Positions 1 to 7,507 of a stretch of DNA of 64,000 bases are shown here, piece by piece. Source of the DNA: Commensalibacter intestini A911 (GTDB lineage Bacteria; Pseudomonadota; Alphaproteobacteria; Acetobacterales; Acetobacteraceae). The notes under the pieces were generated by a model. It was not told the DNA's origin. It did no database searches and saw nothing but the letters and a program-made list of their open reading frames with translations. Where the stretch lies: contig NZ_AGFR01000003.1 of NCBI RefSeq assembly GCF_000231445.1, forward strand, positions 558,001 to 622,000, given 5' to 3'. Every line of letters begins with the position of its first letter. Position 1 is the stretch's first letter. Both the position numbers and the translations under genes were made by a program.

Positions 1-759
1 GTGGCTGCAGCGGTGCAGTTTAGTGCAGATAATCATATTGTGTCTTCAGATGAACAACATCCTGTTACGGCTACTACTCATTTAACTGAAAATATTCAAG
101 ATAATTTATCAACATTAACAAGAGAGCAAAAAGCAGCATTCTTAGTTAAGCCAGGTTCTACAAGATATAATGATGTTCAATTTGATGCTTTAGATCAGGA
201 TGAACAACAGGGAATCTATCCTAGTGTTGCAGTTATGAATATTGCGTTTAGTGGTTATTTAACTTCTGATATTGCTATGACAGCAAAATTGGTTACTCCC
301 ATTAAAGATTTAGTGATTGTTTTACAAGACATAGCTAAGAAATATGGTTTGTTTTACGTGAAGATAATGGGTGGTCATTTGGTTGCTGTTGCTGGTTGTA
401 CAAAAGAGCCTGATGTAACAGCACCTATTCGTTTAGCTCATGCTGCTTTGGATATGAGAGCTGCATGTTTAGAAATGATTTCTGGTATAGGAACAGAATC
501 TAATTTTGGCATAGGAATAGATGTTGGGCCAGCGATTGGGTCTTGGTTTGGTAAAGATCCTAAAGTCTTTAATTTGTGGGGGCCAACGATAGGCATGTCG
601 GCATTAATGGCGAATATGGCCACGGATGGAGGTGCTGTTCAAGTGACACAAAGTGCTTATAATGATCTTAAAAATGACTTTTTATTTAGACCAAGAGGAA
701 CATTTTTTATTCCAAAAGTAGGGATTTCACATACATTTATTCTTGCTGGTAGACGATGA
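1..759 (+). CDS. Class III adenylate/guanylate cyclase-fold protein, catalytically degenerate, 5' end cut by window
   Basis: The frame is open from the first base, so the visible GTG may be internal and the protein probably starts upstream. Visible residues 75-250 follow the class III nucleotide cyclase fold: a first strand (SVAVMNIAFSGYL), KIMGGHLVAVAG, the HAALDMR helix, GIGIDVGPAIGSWFG and LWGPTIGMSALM. The residues needed for catalysis are missing. The first metal Asp of the usual FADIxGFT is Asn (MNI). The second metal Asp of KxxGD is Gly. The transition-state Asn and Arg of DTVNxASR are Gly and Leu. It is therefore more likely a nucleotide-sensing or scaffold domain than a working cyclase. 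It overlaps the permease gene by four bases (ATGA), so it belongs to the MCE operon. Family placement is by eye and fairly sure; the role is unknown. Confidence 0.7.
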   Translation: MAAAVQFSADNHIVSSDEQHPVTATTHLTENIQDNLSTLTREQKAAFLVKPGSTRYNDVQFDALDQDEQQGIYPSVAVMNIAFSGYLTSDIAMTAKLVTPIKDLVIVLQDIAKKYGLFYVKIMGGHLVAVAGCTKEPDVTAPIRLAHAALDMRAACLEMISGIGTESNFGIGIDVGPAIGSWFGKDPKVFNLWGPTIGMSALMANMATDGGAVQVTQSAYNDLKNDFLFRPRGTFFIPKVGISHTFILAGRR

Positions 760-1775
760 AGCATTTAGGTGATCTTAAAGGAAAATCCTTAGAAAAAAAT
801 GATACAAAAGATCATATAGAGGTCATGCTATCTAATCTTAACAAAGATGGTATCGATGATCTTGATCAATATATCGAAGATATTCGCAGTCGTGAAATTC
901 AAGAGGGACAACGTCTATCAACGCAATTAAAAGAAGTGCAAGGTAGTCGTTTTTCTTGGTTATTAAAAATTTGGATCGTTATTTTTTGGTATTTGCGTCC
1001 TTTACTATATGTTATGGGTGAAAAAACCCGTAGTTATTTACATTTTTTATTGGGTGTTCTAGCTGCATCATGGGGAGTGCTCATTGAAAGCGTGTCTCCT
1101 GTAACATGGCGACGCACTGTCAAGTATGAGTTTCAAAGAACTTTAGGGCAAGTTATTTGTGGTGGTTTCTTTAGTACTTTTTTTACCGCTACATTGGCAG
1201 GATTAGCTGTTGTTTCTCAAGCTATTTTTTGGTTAGGGGCAGCAGGTTTAACTAAAATGACAGGATCGATATTAATTACGATTTTAGTCAGAGAAGTAGC
1301 CCCTATTTTAGTCGGGATGATCTTATTAGGACGAAATGGTATTTTAACGGTTGCTGAATGTAGTTTATTGGCAATGAATGGGCAGTTAAAAGCATTGTCT
1401 ACGATGGGGATTGATCCGTTTATTACGATTGTTTTACCTAGAGCATGGGCTTTTACGATTGGTAGTTTTACATTAGGAATGATTTTTGGAACGACTTCCT
1501 TATTTATGGGGTATGTTGTTACCTATGCTATGGGTACAATGCAGGATTCAATTTGGGTCTTTTATAGTAATATTTTGTCAGCAATGTCTGTATCTGATTA
1601 TATTTTAGTCCCTTTAAAATTTCTAGTGATGGGATATGTTGTTGGCGTGGGTTCGTGTATTACCGGAATGAATGTAAAAATAGGTGATGAGCCGTCTACT
1701 TTGTTACCTAAGGGATTTACGCGTGGAATAATGCTCATCATGGTTGTTAATATTTTATTTACGTTGGATTTTTAG
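756..1775 (+). CDS. MlaE-family ABC transporter permease (MCE lipid transport)
   Basis: This is the inner-membrane permease of an Mla-type phospholipid transport system. At 339 residues it is longer than the usual 255-265 because of an N-terminal extension of about 65-80 mostly polar, charged residues before the first hydrophobic segment (about 70-90). The MlaE core follows with about five further membrane segments. The conserved cytoplasmic coupling region is clear: REVAPILVGMILLGRNG, then TVAECSLLAMNGQLKAL and MGIDP, matching the TAE...Q..AL..MGIDP pattern of MlaE proteins. The gene starts on the ATGA overlap with the cyclase-fold gene and ends two bases before the ABC gene, so translation is probably coupled. 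The core keeps its coupling signature even though the neighbouring ABC subunit has lost its ATPase motifs. Confidence 0.9.
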   Translation: MKHLGDLKGKSLEKNDTKDHIEVMLSNLNKDGIDDLDQYIEDIRSREIQEGQRLSTQLKEVQGSRFSWLLKIWIVIFWYLRPLLYVMGEKTRSYLHFLLGVLAASWGVLIESVSPVTWRRTVKYEFQRTLGQVICGGFFSTFFTATLAGLAVVSQAIFWLGAAGLTKMTGSILITILVREVAPILVGMILLGRNGILTVAECSLLAMNGQLKALSTMGIDPFITIVLPRAWAFTIGSFTLGMIFGTTSLFMGYVVTYAMGTMQDSIWVFYSNILSAMSVSDYILVPLKFLVMGYVVGVGSCITGMNVKIGDEPSTLLPKGFTRGIMLIMVVNILFTLDF

Positions 1776-1777
1776 AG

Positions 1778-2479
1778 ATGGCAAATAAAGTATTACTAGA
1801 CATATCTGAGGCAAAACCTTCGTTCGATGAAAATCACTTACCTCCTGTTGCCTTTAATCTACAAGTGAAGCCTGGAGATTGTGTAATTATAGAAGCGCGA
1901 GATTTAGAGGCAGCAACAGCTTTTGCGAATTTATGCAGTGGAATGGTTTCTTTAAGAGAAGGGGCGGTGTTGTTTAAAGGGCTTGATTGGTTCGCTTTGA
2001 AAGAGCCACGTTTATCTGCTTTACGTGGTTGTATTGGGCGTGTTTTTCAAAAAGGTGGCTGGTTAGATATGTATTCTGTTGCTGTAAATATTTTATCGCC
2101 TTCGTTGCATCACACTATGATTGATGAAGATAAATTAATAGATCAAGCTTTATCTTTATGCCATAAATTTGGGCTCCCTGGCTTACCAATGGATACCCCG
2201 AGAGAAGCTACGACAATTGATTTGGCACGTGCTGCGTGTGTTCGTGCTTTGATGAATACTCCAGATTTGTTGCTATTAGAATATCCAGCAGAAGGATATT
2301 CTGCTGACTTAATGTCTCCTTTGCTAGAGATGTTAAATTTTGCACAAAATAGAGGGGTGGGTATTATTTGTTTTACTCGTCAACTTGATTTGTGGAATGA
2401 TTATAAAGAGCGTGTAACGCATTGGATGCGTTTACAGGAAAAAGGTTTAACCTCAGTACGGCTGGTATCAAATGTTTAA
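1778..2479 (+). CDS. MlaF-like ABC-fold protein lacking all ATPase motifs (pseudo-ATPase)
   Basis: The 233-residue protein sits where MlaF is expected and aligns with it along its length: GDCVIIEARDLEAATAFA in place of the Walker A region, GAVLFKGLDW after it, a good Q-loop (RVFQKGGWLDMYSVAVNI) and DLLLLEYPAEG in place of Walker B. Every catalytic motif is changed. The GxxGxGKS/T loop reads ARDLEAATA with no Lys. The LSGGQ signature is replaced by REATTIDLARAA. Walker B reads LLLLEYP instead of LLLLDEP. The H-loop His is absent (IICFTRQLD). The frame is intact and embedded in an operon, so this looks like a maintained pseudo-ATPase rather than decay. It overlaps the MCE gene by eight bases. 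It may pair with a canonical ATPase encoded elsewhere or act only structurally; neither can be seen here. Confidence 0.85.
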   Translation: MANKVLLDISEAKPSFDENHLPPVAFNLQVKPGDCVIIEARDLEAATAFANLCSGMVSLREGAVLFKGLDWFALKEPRLSALRGCIGRVFQKGGWLDMYSVAVNILSPSLHHTMIDEDKLIDQALSLCHKFGLPGLPMDTPREATTIDLARAACVRALMNTPDLLLLEYPAEGYSADLMSPLLEMLNFAQNRGVGIICFTRQLDLWNDYKERVTHWMRLQEKGLTSVRLVSNV

Positions 2480-3449
2480 TAATAAACGATATACAAAAAC
2501 GCGGCAGTTATTTCAGTTAAGATATGCCAATGAATGGACAGGTGGTCTTGTACTTTTGTGCATCTTGGGATTTATCGGGGCCGTTATTGAGGCTGGGGTA
2601 TTAAGAGATTGGATGACACCTGCGGCAGAATTGAATATTATTTTGCCTCAATCTGGGGTGGATAATTTGTCGGTTGGTGATAATGTCGAAGTATTCGGAA
2701 TTAGTGCTGGGACGATTAAAAAGATTAATGTTAACTCGGATGGTGGATTGTCTGCCGTGGCTTCTATCGATCCCCAATTAACAACCTTTATTCGTAGGGA
2801 TAGCCAAGCAACGATTAAAAGACAGTTTGCTGTGGCAGGTGCTGCGTATGTTTCTATTACGCGTGGATATAGTACAAAATTGAATTGGCGATATGCTGTG
2901 TTAGTGGCTAAAACAGAGCCTAATCCAGCAGATCAAATTTCTCAGATGGTTTTGCAAATTCATGAGCGCATTGTGCCAACAATGGATAGCGCCAAGAATA
3001 TGATGGCTTCTTTGGAAATGATTGTTGAAGGTATTCAACAAGGGAAAGGGTCTATTGGTCAATTAGTGAATAATGATGAGCTTATTCGTCGTGCTGAAAA
3101 TATGGTTCAAACATTGAATAATATTATTGAGCAATTACAACCTATTGAAGATAGTATTAATCAAGTCGTTAAACATTCAGATACGATGGTTGTTAATTTT
3201 GGTAAAGTTTCTAAAAATATTGCTCAAGCTTCACCCAATTTAGTTCCTATTACGAAAAATTTAGTTCCAATTAGTAAAAATGTGAAAAATACAACAGAGC
3301 AGCTTCCTGCAATGATGATTCAATTACAATCTACGGTTGCAGATCTACAAAAATTGATTGTTCAAGTTAAAGGTTTATGGTTGCTTGGTGGTAATGGAAA
3401 TCAAAAACGTCAATCAAAACGTTTACCAGCACGTGAGGTTGGACCATGA
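2472..3449 (+). CDS. MCE-domain (MlaD-like) substrate-binding protein
   Basis: This 325-residue protein has one N-terminal membrane anchor (about residues 23-45, TGGLVLLCILGFIGAVIEAG) and then an MCE domain (about 50-135, with GVDNLSVGDNVEVFGISAG, the family's typical start, and the AYVSITRG end). A long helical periplasmic tail follows. The tail (residues 155-305) has short repeated phrases such as NLVPITKN / NLVPISKN and is probably coiled coil, as in MCE proteins that form hexameric lipid conduits. The tail is longer than in E. coli MlaD (183 residues). A basic, Gln/Arg-rich C terminus ends the protein. The start overlaps the end of the ABC-fold gene, and the stop overlaps the lipoprotein start by four bases. 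Confidence 0.9.
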   Translation: MFNNKRYTKTRQLFQLRYANEWTGGLVLLCILGFIGAVIEAGVLRDWMTPAAELNIILPQSGVDNLSVGDNVEVFGISAGTIKKINVNSDGGLSAVASIDPQLTTFIRRDSQATIKRQFAVAGAAYVSITRGYSTKLNWRYAVLVAKTEPNPADQISQMVLQIHERIVPTMDSAKNMMASLEMIVEGIQQGKGSIGQLVNNDELIRRAENMVQTLNNIIEQLQPIEDSINQVVKHSDTMVVNFGKVSKNIAQASPNLVPITKNLVPISKNVKNTTEQLPAMMIQLQSTVADLQKLIVQVKGLWLLGGNGNQKRQSKRLPAREVGP

Positions 3450-4372
3450 GATCTTTATATAAAAATTGTAGCGTATTAATTTCTCTTTTATTGGGTGTAG
3501 CTGCCTGTGGAGGTGGTCAACAACCTGATCCTGTTCGAGATGATCCATTTAATCGAACAATGGATGTTGCGGATGAAGCTGTTTTTTATGACCGTTTACA
3601 GCAAGCTGAAATTAGTTATAAGAAATCATTCGATTATGCGATTACGAGCGATGATGCGTTGAATATTGATGATGCGGGTTATAATTTAGCAATTATTCAA
3701 CTTGCGTTAAATGATGTTCAATCAGCCTCTAAGACTGTCGATCAAACGAATAAAGAGTTGCAGATTAGAGGGCAGCAAAACAGCCCACAATTGGATTTAG
3801 TTCAAGCTGCGATTTTATATCGAATGAATCGTTATAGTGAGGCTGCTCAAGCCGCTCAAAGTGCTGAAAAAAGCACGCATGAGGATATTCAGGAAAGAGC
3901 ATATTTTTTATCTGCATTGATTGCGAATGATCAAGGGAATATCGAGGGTATTCGTCAATCTTCTCAAAAATTAGACCAGCTTTTATCTCAAGGAAAAGAT
4001 AAAGTTGATGATAGTTGGAAAGCTGATCAACAAGAGTTGCATGCATTGTTAGCATATAAACAAGGACAATATGTTCAAGCAATGACCGATGCAACTGCAG
4101 CACAAGATCTTCGTCGTCAGCAGGTTGAATATCGTGCGATGGTCAGAACTTTAGCTTTGCAAGGACAGATTTCTGAAGGAACAAAGAATTACGTTGCTGC
4201 AGCTCAGTATTATGTCAGGGCAGGCAAGAGCGCATTGCTTTTAAAAGACTATACTGAGGCTAAGAAATATTTAGATCGTGCAGCATCGTTGCATGCTGAT
4301 TCAACAACGTATCAGTTGGCTTCTGATGCTTTGCTTGATTTAAATAAACAAACCAAGAAAACATCAGAATAA
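3446..4372 (+). CDS. TPR-containing lipoprotein of the MCE operon
   Basis: The 308-residue product has a lipoprotein signal peptide: basic start, hydrophobic core and lipobox VAAC with Cys21, followed by GGGQQ. The mature part is alpha-helical with tetratricopeptide-like pairs (about residues 45-110, 115-165, 185-235 and 240-300; for example AEISYKKSFDYA and AAQYYVRAGKSALLLKDY). It is the last gene of the operon, overlapping the MCE gene by ATGA. Its position suggests an outer-membrane or periplasmic partner of the transporter, comparable in place, not in sequence, to the MlaA/MlaC or PqiC-type partners of other MCE systems. That role is inference from context. Confidence 0.75.
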   Translation: MRSLYKNCSVLISLLLGVAACGGGQQPDPVRDDPFNRTMDVADEAVFYDRLQQAEISYKKSFDYAITSDDALNIDDAGYNLAIIQLALNDVQSASKTVDQTNKELQIRGQQNSPQLDLVQAAILYRMNRYSEAAQAAQSAEKSTHEDIQERAYFLSALIANDQGNIEGIRQSSQKLDQLLSQGKDKVDDSWKADQQELHALLAYKQGQYVQAMTDATAAQDLRRQQVEYRAMVRTLALQGQISEGTKNYVAAAQYYVRAGKSALLLKDYTEAKKYLDRAASLHADSTTYQLASDALLDLNKQTKKTSE

Positions 4373-4395
4373 TGAAGATATAGATCGTAGTGATA

Positions 4396-4812
4396 CTAGT
4401 TATTATTGCGATCTTTAATTAAAAAAGTAGCGATGGTTAAATATAACCATGCAAAAATCAAAGTGCTGCCACCGATTGGGGCAATTGGAAGAACAGGAGA
4501 GTGAAGTCCTGTCATAGCCGTATAAAAAACGGCTCCACAAAAGCACCATAGTCCTAGGTTAAAAGCAAATCCTATAATATTTAAATGTACAGAGGGCTGC
4601 CATATTTTTTGTAAAATAGAAATGGCAATAAGTGCTAAGCTGTGAATAAATAAAATAGTATCAGCGATGCGTGCCATGTCTCTGCCACTACCGATAAAAT
4701 AACTATCGGGAAGGTGAGAGGTAAAAGAGGATAAAATGACTGCGGCCATTCCGTAAAATGCACCTGTTGCTAGCCATAGGCGGGTAGAGAAAAAAGAGGT
4801 TTTTGAAGTCAT
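4396..4812 (-). CDS. DUF423 (YgdD-like) small membrane protein
   Basis: This is a 138-residue integral membrane protein with four hydrophobic segments. The order and motifs fit the DUF423 family: an N-terminal segment leading to a short polar loop, an HSLALIAISIL helix, then CGAVFYTAMTGLHSPVLPIAPIGGSTLIFAWLYL split over two helices, where the family typically shows GxxLYxLALTG and TPIGG. The biochemical role of the family is not established. It converges with the MCE operon (24 bases between stops) and is divergent from the Nudix gene. Confidence 0.75.
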   Translation of the reverse strand: MTSKTSFFSTRLWLATGAFYGMAAVILSSFTSHLPDSYFIGSGRDMARIADTILFIHSLALIAISILQKIWQPSVHLNIIGFAFNLGLWCFCGAVFYTAMTGLHSPVLPIAPIGGSTLIFAWLYLTIATFLIKDRNNN

Positions 4813-4883
4813 ATCAGAATAACCAGGATAATTGTGATGAGATTATCGTTGTAAAAAGAAATTACAGAATAGTCAAGTTAATG

Positions 4884-4927
4884 AGAATAATTATTATTCT
4901 AAATAAAGTGAGCTTGTATAGTATAGA
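4884..4927 (+). promoter_or_regulatory. Candidate promoter with Fur-like palindromic operator upstream of the Nudix gene
   Basis: A near-perfect palindrome, agaataat-t-attattct, lies at 4884-4900. It resembles the 7-1-7 arrangement of Fur-type boxes: 13 of 19 positions match the E. coli Fur consensus when compared by eye. A possible -10 element TATAGT (4917-4922) follows 17 bases after TTATTC (4894-4899), so the palindrome would cover the -35 region of a promoter reading toward 5005. The surroundings are very AT-rich, so chance is a real alternative. Confidence 0.3.
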
Positions 4928-5004
4928 TGATTTTTTTTGTAAGAATATGAAAGATCATGATAATATTTTTTTTCATTAAATAAAAACATAGGATCATTAT
5001 TATT

Positions 5005-5613
5005 ATGTCAAAAATGATTTTAAAAGATACACGGACAATATATGCAGGGCATTCAACGTTAGAAATGGCCCAAATGGAGCAATATTATGATGATGGCCAA
5101 ACTGTTTCATTGCAAAGGGAAATATTAAAGGCTCGAGATAGTATTGTGGTATTACTATATCGTCAGGATACTAAAAAGCTGGTGTTAACCTCTCAATGGC
5201 GTGCGCCAATTGTGTTCAAAGGGGATGAACGTCCTGTTATTGAAGCGTGTGCTGGTAATATAGATCAAGAAGATTTTGATAATCACCCACAAGATGAGCT
5301 GGCTGCGGCAAAAGTAGCCGTGGCAAGAGAAGTCGAAGAAGAAACAGGATGGCATATTGCAAAGTTGGACTATTTGTATGCTTTGTATAGTTGTCCAGGC
5401 ATATCCACCGAAAAACTTTATTATTTTATTGCGAGTGTTGATGAGCAAATTCAACAAGGTGGTGGATTGCGTTCAGAAGGTGAGGATATTGCTGTCTTAG
5501 AAATGTCTTTGCAAGAGGCCGTTGATAAAGTTCAATCTGGAGAGATTATGGATTTAAAAACGATTGTTCTTATTCAATATTTACAGTTACATCGTGCTGA
5601 TTATTTGGGTTAA
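5005..5613 (+). CDS. Nudix hydrolase, NudK/ADP-ribose pyrophosphatase type
   Basis: The protein of 202 residues hydrolyses a nucleoside diphosphate linked to another group. The best match by eye is GDP-mannose/ADP-sugar pyrophosphatase (NudK-like). The Nudix box begins at Gly84 (EACAGNID) and ends REVEEETGW (108-116), with the metal-binding glutamates present. The spacing between the Gly and the REVEEETG helix is longer than usual (about ten extra residues, DFDNHPQDELAAA). Downstream features support the NudK group: LYSCPGISTEKLYYFIA and the end SGEIMDLKTIVLIQYLQLH. It appears to be a single-gene unit under the candidate promoter upstream. Confidence 0.85.
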   Translation: MSKMILKDTRTIYAGHSTLEMAQMEQYYDDGQTVSLQREILKARDSIVVLLYRQDTKKLVLTSQWRAPIVFKGDERPVIEACAGNIDQEDFDNHPQDELAAAKVAVAREVEEETGWHIAKLDYLYALYSCPGISTEKLYYFIASVDEQIQQGGGLRSEGEDIAVLEMSLQEAVDKVQSGEIMDLKTIVLIQYLQLHRADYLG

Positions 5614-5881
5614 AACAGAATTGGCTGTACCTAAAAAGCAATGAAATTAAATAGTAATAAAGGCTAATTTGCAATTTAATTCTTTTCGTGTATGGTGGTT
5701 GTTCGAGAATATAATCATCTATCTATAGAAGGATTAATATTTAAAAATGATAATAGTAACAGAGGGTTATCTATATTTATCTGCTCCTTTGTTTTGCGAT
5801 GAAGGTTGTTAGTATTATCTATTGTTCTGAGATTAAGTGTATCTCAAATTATTCAACTCATAGTTATTTAAGGGTTTAAAC

Positions 5882-7438
5882 GTGGTATTTCGTCGAGATC
5901 TTTTACGTTCCGCTGCAGGTGTTTCACTGGCCAGTATGGTGGGGGAAGCAACAGGTTCTTTGTTCCCTCAAGCAATGGCTGCTGACAGCACGTCTAATGA
6001 TGATAAAGGGCAGCCTTTTGACCAAACAACGGTAAGGCAACTCGCCCGTGATATGGCAAAAACGGCTTATAAAGCTCCAAATGATCATTTGCCAGCTGCA
6101 ATTGATAAGCTCGATTTTGATGGTTTTCGTAGTATAGAGTTTAAACCAGAAAGTGCTTTATGGCACGGTAGTAACTTAAATTTTGAAGTGCAGTTTTTTC
6201 CAAGAGGTTTTTTATATCGACCCAAGCTCGATATTTATGAGGTGGTTGATGGTGTGTCTACACCAGTGCCTTATAATCCTGATATGTTTAATTATCAAAA
6301 TCCTAAATTGCGTGTTGATGATGATCTAGGGTTTTCTGGCTTTAAGTTAATGACATGTTTGAATCAAAAAGGCGTAATGGAAGAATTTACAGTCTTTTTG
6401 GGGGCTTCATATTTCCGTGCGGTTGCTAAAGGGCAGCAATATGGATTATCAGCTCGTGGTTTTGCAAAAGGTACTGCGGATCCTCAAGGTGAAGAATTTC
6501 CATTATTCAGAGCATTTTGGATTGTAAGGCCCAAGTCTGGTATTGAGTCATTAGTGATTTACGCATTATTAGATAGCCCATCTTTGTCTGGTGCATTTAG
6601 GTTTACAATTCGTCCAGGCGATACAACAACTTTTGATGTTGAGAGTTATTTTTATCCACGTAAAACGATTGCGAATGGTGGTGTTGCGCCATTAACAGGA
6701 ATGTTTTACTTTGATGCGAATAATCGTAATCATGTGGATGATTGGCGTCCAGCAGCACATGATAGTGAAGGTCTGTTAATGTGGACAGGCACGGGGGATC
6801 AAATTTGGCGTCCTTTAAATAACCCTGTTGATTTACAATATTCAGTTTTTATGGATACAGCGCCGAAAGGGTTTGGATTGATGCAGCGTAAGCGTGCTTT
6901 TTCTCAATATGAGGATTTAGCCTTGCATTATGAATTGCGTCCATCTTTATGGGTTGAGCCTGTAGGTGAATGGCCTTCAGGAAGTGTTAACTTGGTTGAA
7001 ATTCCAACTCCAAGTGAAGTGAATGATAATATTGTTGCATTTTGGCGTCCTAAACAACCTTTAAAAGAAGGTGGAGAATACTCCTTTACCTATCGTTTAT
7101 ATTGGGGATGGGATAATCCGTGGCCAAGTGATTTAGCCAGAATTGCTGCAACTCGCGTTGGAGCGGTCGTCGATAAACCTGACGTTCGTTTCTTCTGTGT
7201 TGATTTCTTTGATGGACCATTGAATCATTATCCGACTAATAAACAGTTAACATTGAATGTTTCTAGTTCTGCTGGCAAAGTAAGTAATGTGGTTGTAGAG
7301 CCTAATCCTGTAACACATGGATGGAGAACAACGTTTGAATTTGCACCTGATGGTGCCAAATCATCGGAATTAAAATGTGTATTGATGGACGGGGATCAGC
7401 CTATTTCTGAACAATGGATGTATCGTTGGACAGCATAA
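5882..7438 (+). CDS. opgG: Periplasmic glucan biosynthesis protein OpgG/OpgD family
   Basis: This 518-residue periplasmic protein is needed to make osmoregulated periplasmic (beta-1,2/1,6-type) glucans. It matches the OpgG/OpgD family along its full length, for example FLGASYFRAVAKGQQYGLSARG, EEFPLFRAFWI, DSEGLLMWTGTG and YRLYWGWDNPW. The N terminus carries a twin-arginine signal (FRRDLLRSAAG, Arg4-Arg5) ending near AMAADS, a feature of OpgD rather than E. coli OpgG. The GTG start follows AAGGG at good spacing. It lies about 2 kb from opgH and on the same strand, with a SulP gene inserted between in the opposite orientation. The last bases precede a bidirectional terminator. Symbol opgG is given for the family; opgD would be equally defensible. 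Confidence 0.9.
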   Translation: MVFRRDLLRSAAGVSLASMVGEATGSLFPQAMAADSTSNDDKGQPFDQTTVRQLARDMAKTAYKAPNDHLPAAIDKLDFDGFRSIEFKPESALWHGSNLNFEVQFFPRGFLYRPKLDIYEVVDGVSTPVPYNPDMFNYQNPKLRVDDDLGFSGFKLMTCLNQKGVMEEFTVFLGASYFRAVAKGQQYGLSARGFAKGTADPQGEEFPLFRAFWIVRPKSGIESLVIYALLDSPSLSGAFRFTIRPGDTTTFDVESYFYPRKTIANGGVAPLTGMFYFDANNRNHVDDWRPAAHDSEGLLMWTGTGDQIWRPLNNPVDLQYSVFMDTAPKGFGLMQRKRAFSQYEDLALHYELRPSLWVEPVGEWPSGSVNLVEIPTPSEVNDNIVAFWRPKQPLKEGGEYSFTYRLYWGWDNPWPSDLARIAATRVGAVVDKPDVRFFCVDFFDGPLNHYPTNKQLTLNVSSSAGKVSNVVVEPNPVTHGWRTTFEFAPDGAKSSELKCVLMDGDQPISEQWMYRWTA

Positions 7439-7460
7439 CTCTTATGTTGTTGAAATAGTA

Positions 7461-7494
7461 AAAGCCTAGATATTTATGTATCTAGGCTTTTTTT
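7461..7494. terminator. Bidirectional intrinsic terminator between opgG and sulP
   Basis: The perfect stem aaagcctagata / tatctaggcttt (7461-7472 with 7479-7490) has a six-base loop, T-rich on the plus side and A-rich before it, so it can end both opgG and the convergent transporter gene. Confidence 0.85.
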
Positions 7495-7507
7495 ATATGA
7501 TAGTCAG

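Noticed and set aside
4382-4414. Possible terminator agatcg/cgatct between the MCE operon and the DUF423 gene
   Set aside because: The stem is only six pairs with a 21-base loop, and no clear T-tract follows.
5747-5812. A 21-codon ORF in the gap before opgG
   Set aside because: It is very short, has no recognisable feature, and its ribosome binding site is weak; chance is more likely.
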